Origin: Eonycteris spelaea
Lineage: Eukaryota; Chordata; Mammalia; Chiroptera; Pteropodidae
Length of the DNA stretch: 64,000 bases
Assembly (NCBI GenBank): GCA_003508835.1
Contig: PUFA01000007.1
Location: 16,453,001 to 16,517,000 of the forward strand
Reading direction: 5' to 3'
Below, piece by piece: positions 58,991-64,000 of the stretch (positions are counted from its first letter, which is position 1; every line of letters starts with the position of its first letter). The position numbers and the translations under genes were made by a program. The notes beneath the pieces were generated by a model. The model was not told where the DNA came from and ran no database searches. It was given only the letters and a program-made list of their open reading frames with translations.

Positions 58991-60709
58991 GATAACAGCA
59001 GTACTATTCGTATTAGATCCTTTTCAGTGTTGTGGAAACTCCTAAAGCACTCTTTACGTTCACAGCCAGGAATTGCTCAGGAATTGATTCAAATAGAGCT
59101 AATCCAGCAATGGTTCCATTTACTAGCCTTGGTAAATAGGTAACTGCTTTAACCTCAGATTATCTCATTTATAAAATGGTTAACAACATTAATTACATCA
59201 GTTGAATTGCTGGTGATACCAAGTAGCACTGTTCATTGAGACGGATTAGAAGAGTGTCTGCACATTTTAATTGTGCGATGTTAGGATTATTGTTTACAAT
59301 ACTATAATAATTTGCTATAATTGAAAAAAGTTAAGGAAAGAGGGGTTCATGTACAATAGAAAATATTGTACATAAACTGCTCATATAATCTGGAAGGTAA
59401 GAGTTAAAGATTCCAAAGGAGTTTACCACAATTCACATGAATCTCTTCAATGCTACAAAGCAAAACTAATATTCTTCATAACCTGATCACAAAAACATCA
59501 ATAAACATTTTACCATGGATTTGCATCCTTTATGTCTTTATTTAATTCTAGATTGCATAAACTATGCAATTTACTCCAACCTCTTTTCCCTCATGAATAA
59601 ATTCATTCCCTATTTAACTTTGCTTCACATGATACAGCATATTACTTTTTGGAAATATGAGGTTCCAGAAGTGTCACACAAATATAGAGCTCTAATGCTT
59701 TCTGATCACCCAAAATCTGTGGTACAAAAAAAAAAAAAATCCTAAATAGAGATGGACTGATACTATGCGAGGAGATATTGCTGCTGCTAAGTTTAATAAA
59801 ATATGACTGACACGCTTAGATTTATCATGGGAAAGATCACATTTTTGGAATGAGAGGCATGACGCTCTGTGTTCTGCGGCACAGCATTGAAAAGCCAGCA
59901 CAGGGATAGACACGGTGTGTTCGTCGCAGAGGCCTCACTCCACCCTTCATGAATGTGGCTCCCAGGACTTGTCCTGATTATCTAAGCACCTTTGCACACT
60001 GCTTTGCACTCTACTCTCTCCCTCCCACTTAGGCTATTGTAGCATTGGCTGGTAGCACATTTGTTCTGATTCCTAAAAGCTTTCAACTCGACAAGTCGAT
60101 TTACAGAAAGATGACAGAGGGTTGAAGTTGCCAAAGATTGGGAAACATTTTGATGGAAGGTAGATCAGAATGAAAAGGAGAGGTCTTCTCTTTTCCCTTT
60201 TAGTGTTTATGTTTACCTAAGAGTTTATTCTCTACTGATTCCTTATTTCTTAAAGGGAATGGAATTTAAAAGGAAAAAAAGTGAATTCTTCCTACCTGCA
60301 CATACTTATTTGCACTTTATGCTTTTCACTGATAGAAATAGATCATTATCCCATCCTTATCCTATGATATTGGAAATCTGACAAGAGAATTGTATTAATT
60401 GTTCAGCTTATTATTTGGAGAAGTAGATTTTCTGAACTTTTCTTTTTGGTATTTACTGAAAACTATTGCTGTATTTGCTGTCATTAAATAGTTCTTAAGT
60501 GTAGGAAACATTTCAAAAATAGAAGTGTCTTCTGCTCAATTATATTAATAATTAGAGGTGATTGATTAATAGAAGAATTGTAGTTCTTTAAAACAGACTC
60601 TGAGACAGAATGAGTTTTAGATGAATCACATTTGATTTATTAGCTGTATGAACTTGGACAAGTGACTTAATGTTTTTGATCCTTGTTTTCTTCTCTTCAA
60701 AAGACATTG
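58991..60709. other. Unassigned DNA
   Basis: 59840-60110 is the most GC-balanced and CpG-containing part (ctgcggcacagcattg, gttcgtcgcagaggc) but holds no open exon or tRNA that I can recognise. An A run lies at 59726. Confidence 0.4.
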
Positions 60710-61555
60710 ATAATGGACAAAAGATTTGAGTAGATAATTCCCTGAATAAGAGTAAGATATACAAATGGTCAATAAGCACATAAAAACATACTTGATATCA
60801 TTAGTCACTAGGAAGATTCAAATAAATTTTATAATGACATACCATTTAACATCTACTAGGATAACTTTAATCAGTAATGTCATAATAACTTTTAGTGAAC
60901 ATATAGAAAAATTAGAAACTTTATATCTTGCTAGTGGAAATGTGAAATAATTCAGCCAATGGGAAAACAGTGTGATGTTCCTCAAAAGGAAAAACATAGA
61001 GTTATCATACAACTCAGTAATTCTATTACCAGGAATATATTCAAGAGAAATGAAAACATATCCACTAATGTTCAAGAAGTATTACTCACGATAGTCCCAA
61101 AGTGAAAATAACCCAGATTTCAATCAACTAATGAATGGATAAATAAAACGTTGGATATCTATATAATGGAATATTATTAAGCAATAAAAATAAAGTAATG
61201 ATACATGCTGCCGTATGGATAAATTTTGAAAACTTACCAAGCGAAATAAGCCAGTAACAAAAGATCACATGCTGCATTATTCTATTTATATAAAATGTCC
61301 CAAAAAACCCTGATCTACAGAGACAGAGAGTAGATTAGTGGTTGTATAGGGCTGGGGATGAGTGTGGCATAAAAAACAGTGATTGCTAATGGGTATGGAG
61401 ATTTGGGGAGGCAATGATAAAAATATTCTTAAGTTGATAATGGTGATGGTTGCACAACTCTATGAATATGCTAAAAACGATTGAATTACACATTTTAAAT
61501 ACTGAATTATTTGATAAATAAATTATACCTTAATGAAGCTGTTATTAAAAAGACA
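60710..61555 (+). mobile_element. L1M 3' end, sense, about 850 bp
   Basis: A collinear ORF2 C-terminus and 3' UTR: gtcaataagcacataaaaac, catttaacatctactaggat, caactaatgaatggataaat, ataatggaatattattaagc, agagagtagattagtggttg, gatggttgcacaactctatg, gattgaattacacattttaa. Frames are broken. It belongs to the L1MA/MB-like age group. Confidence 0.85.
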
Positions 61556-62105
61556 GTGATAATAACTAGCCCTATTACTTTTTAGTGAAAGTAAACAAGA
61601 GCATTTAAAATGTAGCACCATGTCTTATATATAATATATATTATATGTGTTATATGTCATATATATATATTTATATATATATATATATAACAAATGGCAC
61701 AGTATTTTTTACTTCTTTTCTAACTTCCTTGGGGATTTCCTTAGGGAATTCCAAGATAAGAAAGCAGTGGTTATATTTTCTTAAGGCTCTATAAACTGAG
61801 ATTAGTTCATTAGGTTAACTTACATAGGGTCATGGAACTACCACATAACAGAAATTGACTTTAATTATTTTTTATGATGATACGTTATTTGCTCTTTCCA
61901 CTATACCATATAAACCAACTCTAATACAAATGATTATTTTTTATCTCATGACTTTCTTATAATCCTAAAGACTGGTTCTTACATTAGTAATACAAATAAT
62001 ATTTTATAGTTTTCTACATTTCTGAAAATATGTAACTGCTTTTTATATTTTTTCCATTTTGCCCTACATTTTACTTTAATAAATATAACTTTTCAAATTT
62101 TGCAA
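61556..62105. other. Unassigned DNA with TA microsatellite
   Basis: A ta-rich tract lies at 61622-61691 (several ta, tat and tatg units). Nothing else recognised. Confidence 0.6.
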
Positions 62106-62410
62106 CAGTAGTCCCCTCTTATTTGGACTTTGTGAGTTTCTAAGTTTCAGTTGCCCGTCACAGTGCAAAAATATTAAATGGAAATTTTTAGAAATAAACA
62201 ATTCATAAGTTTTAAATTGCACACCATTCTGAGCAGCATGATGAAATCTCGTGCAGTCCTACTCATTCCTCCCAGGACACGAATTATCCCTCCGTCCTGC
62301 ATCTCCATGCTGTAGATGCTCCCATTACTCTTTTAGCTGTCTTGGTTATCAGATCAGTTGTCAATGTATCGCAGGGCTTGTGTTTAAGAAACCCTTACTG
62401 TATTTAATAA

Positions 62411-62857
62411 TGGTCCCAAAGCACAAGAATAGTAATGCTGGTAATTCAGACATGCAGAAGAGAAACTATTAAATGCTTCAAGTTAAAAGGTGGAAATTGA
62501 ATTGAATAAGAAAAGAAAAAAATCACATGCTAAGGTTGCTAAGATCTACAGTAAGAACAAATCTTTCATTCGTAAAATTATGAGGAAAGGAAGAAAAGGG
62601 AATTCATGTCAGTTTTGGTGTCACACCTTGAACTGCCAAAGTTATGGCCACAGTGTGTAATAAGTTCTTAGTTAAGATGGAAGAGGCATTAAATTTATGG
62701 GTGGAAGACATGAACAGAAAACGTGTTCTGATTGAAGGCAACATGTGGCACCATAAAGCATTGAGCCTGTACGAAGACATCAGCAAAGGATCCCCTAACA
62801 CAAGTGACTCTGAGGCTTTTCTGCAAGTAAAGGTGATAACACAGATAGAGGATTAAG
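62411..62857 (+). pseudogene. Tigger1 transposase, N-terminal remnant
   Basis: Translated pieces match the pogo/Tigger transposase start: a PKHKNSNAGNSDMQKR stretch near the beginning and, in another frame at 62644-62856, KMEEALNLWVEDMNRKRV and KALSLYEDISKGSPNTSDSE. The family protein is a DDE transposase with N-terminal helix-turn-helix DNA-binding domains (CENP-B-like). Here frames shift between the two pieces, a stop follows at 62470, and the DDE core is absent, so it cannot function. Confidence 0.8.
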
Positions 62858-62918
62858 TTTGGCATTTTATCATTTCACATCATCACTAGAAGGGCAAGTA
62901 TTGTACAATGAGATATTT

Positions 62919-62941
62919 TGACAGAGAGAAAGAGAGAGAGA
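62919..62941. repeat. GA-rich simple repeat
   Basis: gagagaaagagagagagagc, within the Tigger1 3' flank. Confidence 0.85.
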
Positions 62942-62978
62942 GCACATTTACATATCTTTTATTACAATACAATAATTT

Positions 62979-63130
62979 TTCACTTAACATCATCAGTAGG
63001 TTCTTGGAAACTGCAACTTTACATGGCATATAATAAAATTGATTTTTTCACAGCCTAATTGATAATAAACAAGAGTTAAGTTCCTATAACTAAAAGACAA
63101 AATTTAGTTTTAGATTATGACTGACATCTT
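62979..63130. mobile_element. DNA-transposon-like sequence, unnamed
   Basis: tcacttaacatcatcagtag, attgattttttcacagccta and aagagttaagttcctat resemble a Tigger/mariner-group non-autonomous element I cannot name. Low confidence. Confidence 0.3.
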
Positions 63131-63238
63131 CCCTTAAAAATTAAAAGAATTCCCTAATGAAAAAATTGTGCAAAAGCTATTTAACTTCTACTAACATGTT
63201 ATAATGATAAAAACAAAATTAAGAATTAAAGTACAAAC

Positions 63239-63287
63239 TTTTAAATAATTTTAAATAATTTACATTTTAAATAATTTACATAAATTA
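63239..63287. repeat. Short tandem TTTTAAATAATTTACA-type repeat
   Basis: Three close copies of ttaaataattt, two followed by aca, in about 48 bp. Confidence 0.75.
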
Positions 63288-63440
63288 CCTTATTTAATCC
63301 TCCAAAAGTGCTATGTTGGTCACTATGATTGTACCAATTTCAGGAAGAAAAAAAAAAAGAACCATAAAGAGCTAAAACAAATTGTGTAAGATAATTTATA
63401 ATTAGTAAGAGGTGTATCAAGAATCGTACTTCTGTTTGAT
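63280..63440 (+). mobile_element. MIR
   Basis: ttaccttatttaatcctcca, cactatgattgtaccaattt, agataatttataattagtaa and gaatcgtacttctgtttgat follow the MIR core and 3' half in order. Confidence 0.65.
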
Positions 63441-64000
63441 TCATTTCAGACATATGGTTTGTCATACACAGAAAATTGGGTGCATGATGCTTCATGTAAG
63501 TCACAATTATAAAAAAATTATTATAGGAAAACATCAAAATAGAACCATTCACCTATTAAAGGGAAAACAAATATTTGCAAAACACCTTTGCATTTTAACT
63601 TGAAATTTTATAGCTTCCCAGAACACAAAATATTAATAAAAGTTGTTACAAGAAGCAAACATTATTACTAAATGAATATTACATCACTTTATGATTTTTT
63701 CCATTGGAACTATCAGTTACAAGCCATTAGTTTATGTGTAACTTTGATTTTAATGTATTTGACCTGATATTCCTTATTTTTTATATAAATTACTTGAGAT
63801 ATAAAAATATACACATTTTCATCTTTAACATTTATGGAATTTTTTTTTAAAATCTAAACTATGCTTTAAACCTTCATCTTTAAAATGGAGGGTTAGTGAA
63901 TCTACTTCCAAATTTTTAGATTTATTGGTAATAGAGTTCAATCAGATAGCATATGTGAAGGTGTTATGTTTGGATTCCTATGATTTACAATTCTTGCACT
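63441..64000. other. Unassigned AT-rich DNA to window end
   Basis: No gene or named repeat recognised. Confidence 0.45.

Larger units (their letters stand above)
62106..62978 (+). mobile_element. Tigger1 DNA transposon, internally deleted, 3' end missing
   Basis: The left end cagtagtcccctcttatttg is the Tigger1 terminal repeat. The 5' leader (gaaataaacaattcataagt, attgcacaccattctgagca, tgatgaaatctcgtgcagtc) and the start of the transposase (ggtcccaaagcacaagaata) follow. After about 62850 the sequence jumps to the 3' flank (tggcattttatcatttcaca, caatgagatattttgacaga). Most of the transposase, including the catalytic part, has been deleted and the right terminal repeat is not seen. Confidence 0.85.

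Noticed and set aside
59840..60110. CpG-containing patch as a promoter island
   Set aside because: Too short and too few CpG, with no associated exon.
1..64000. tRNA genes or tRNA-derived SINEs other than MIR
   Set aside because: I looked for box B-type ggttcgaatcc motifs in both directions by eye and found no convincing case.

Overview
This window looks like mammalian intergenic (or deep intronic) DNA: AT-rich, no intact protein-coding gene, no exon I can recognise, and about 45% or more made of transposon relics. The long-lived mammalian families (L1, HAL1-like L1, MIR, L2, MLT1 LTRs, MER5, Tigger1) set the host as a placental mammal. The telling feature is a set of short retroposons made from 5S ribosomal RNA: two well-preserved copies with A-rich tails and target-site duplications (8632-8842 and 37401-37534), and a probable very short third copy (5910-5992, minus). 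5S-derived SINEs are known from few mammals, above all Old World fruit bats (Pteropodidae, MEG-RS/MEG-RL type). The L1 3' ends and the L1 5' UTR also look bat- or carnivore-like. A fruit bat is therefore my best guess, as an inference.

Layout. 1-2460: an old sense L1 5' region that was later split by a second L1; the younger L1 has an inverted 5' part and a perfect 16-bp target duplication (twin priming). 2461-7009: mostly unassigned AT-rich DNA with a weak MIR and the minus-strand 5S SINE with a 48-base T run. 7010-12290: a block of antisense L1/HAL1-like LINE fragments, one of them hit by the long 5S SINE. 12291-18200: unassigned, with an inverted repeat around an AT microsatellite and a MER5 element with an 8-bp duplication. 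18270-20010: an antisense L1 5' UTR, the most GC-rich part, containing two tandem monomers of about 235 bp. 20011-28261: unique DNA with MER5, MIR, a solo LTR and a 113-bp L1 tail with clear target duplications.

28262-41000: a hAT element, three MLT1 LTRs (31961, 33095, 36629), a larger retroviral-type LTR (34184-34970) carrying CCAAT boxes and octamers, MIRs, and the best-preserved 5S SINE. 41090-42130: a moderately GC-rich stretch, probably an old repeat. 45620-53000: layered L1 fragments in both orientations. 54660-56800: an L2-like LINE split by a second twin-primed L1. 56870-57190: MLT1. 60710-61555: sense L1 3' end. 62106-62978: an internally deleted Tigger1 element with a broken transposase. 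63280-63440: MIR.

No genes act together here. The biology is retrotransposition history: L1 machinery mobilised both itself and the 5S-derived SINEs, leaving nested and inverted insertions that can be ordered in time. All family names come from memory of consensus sequences, not from a search, so element boundaries are approximate unless a target-site duplication fixes them.
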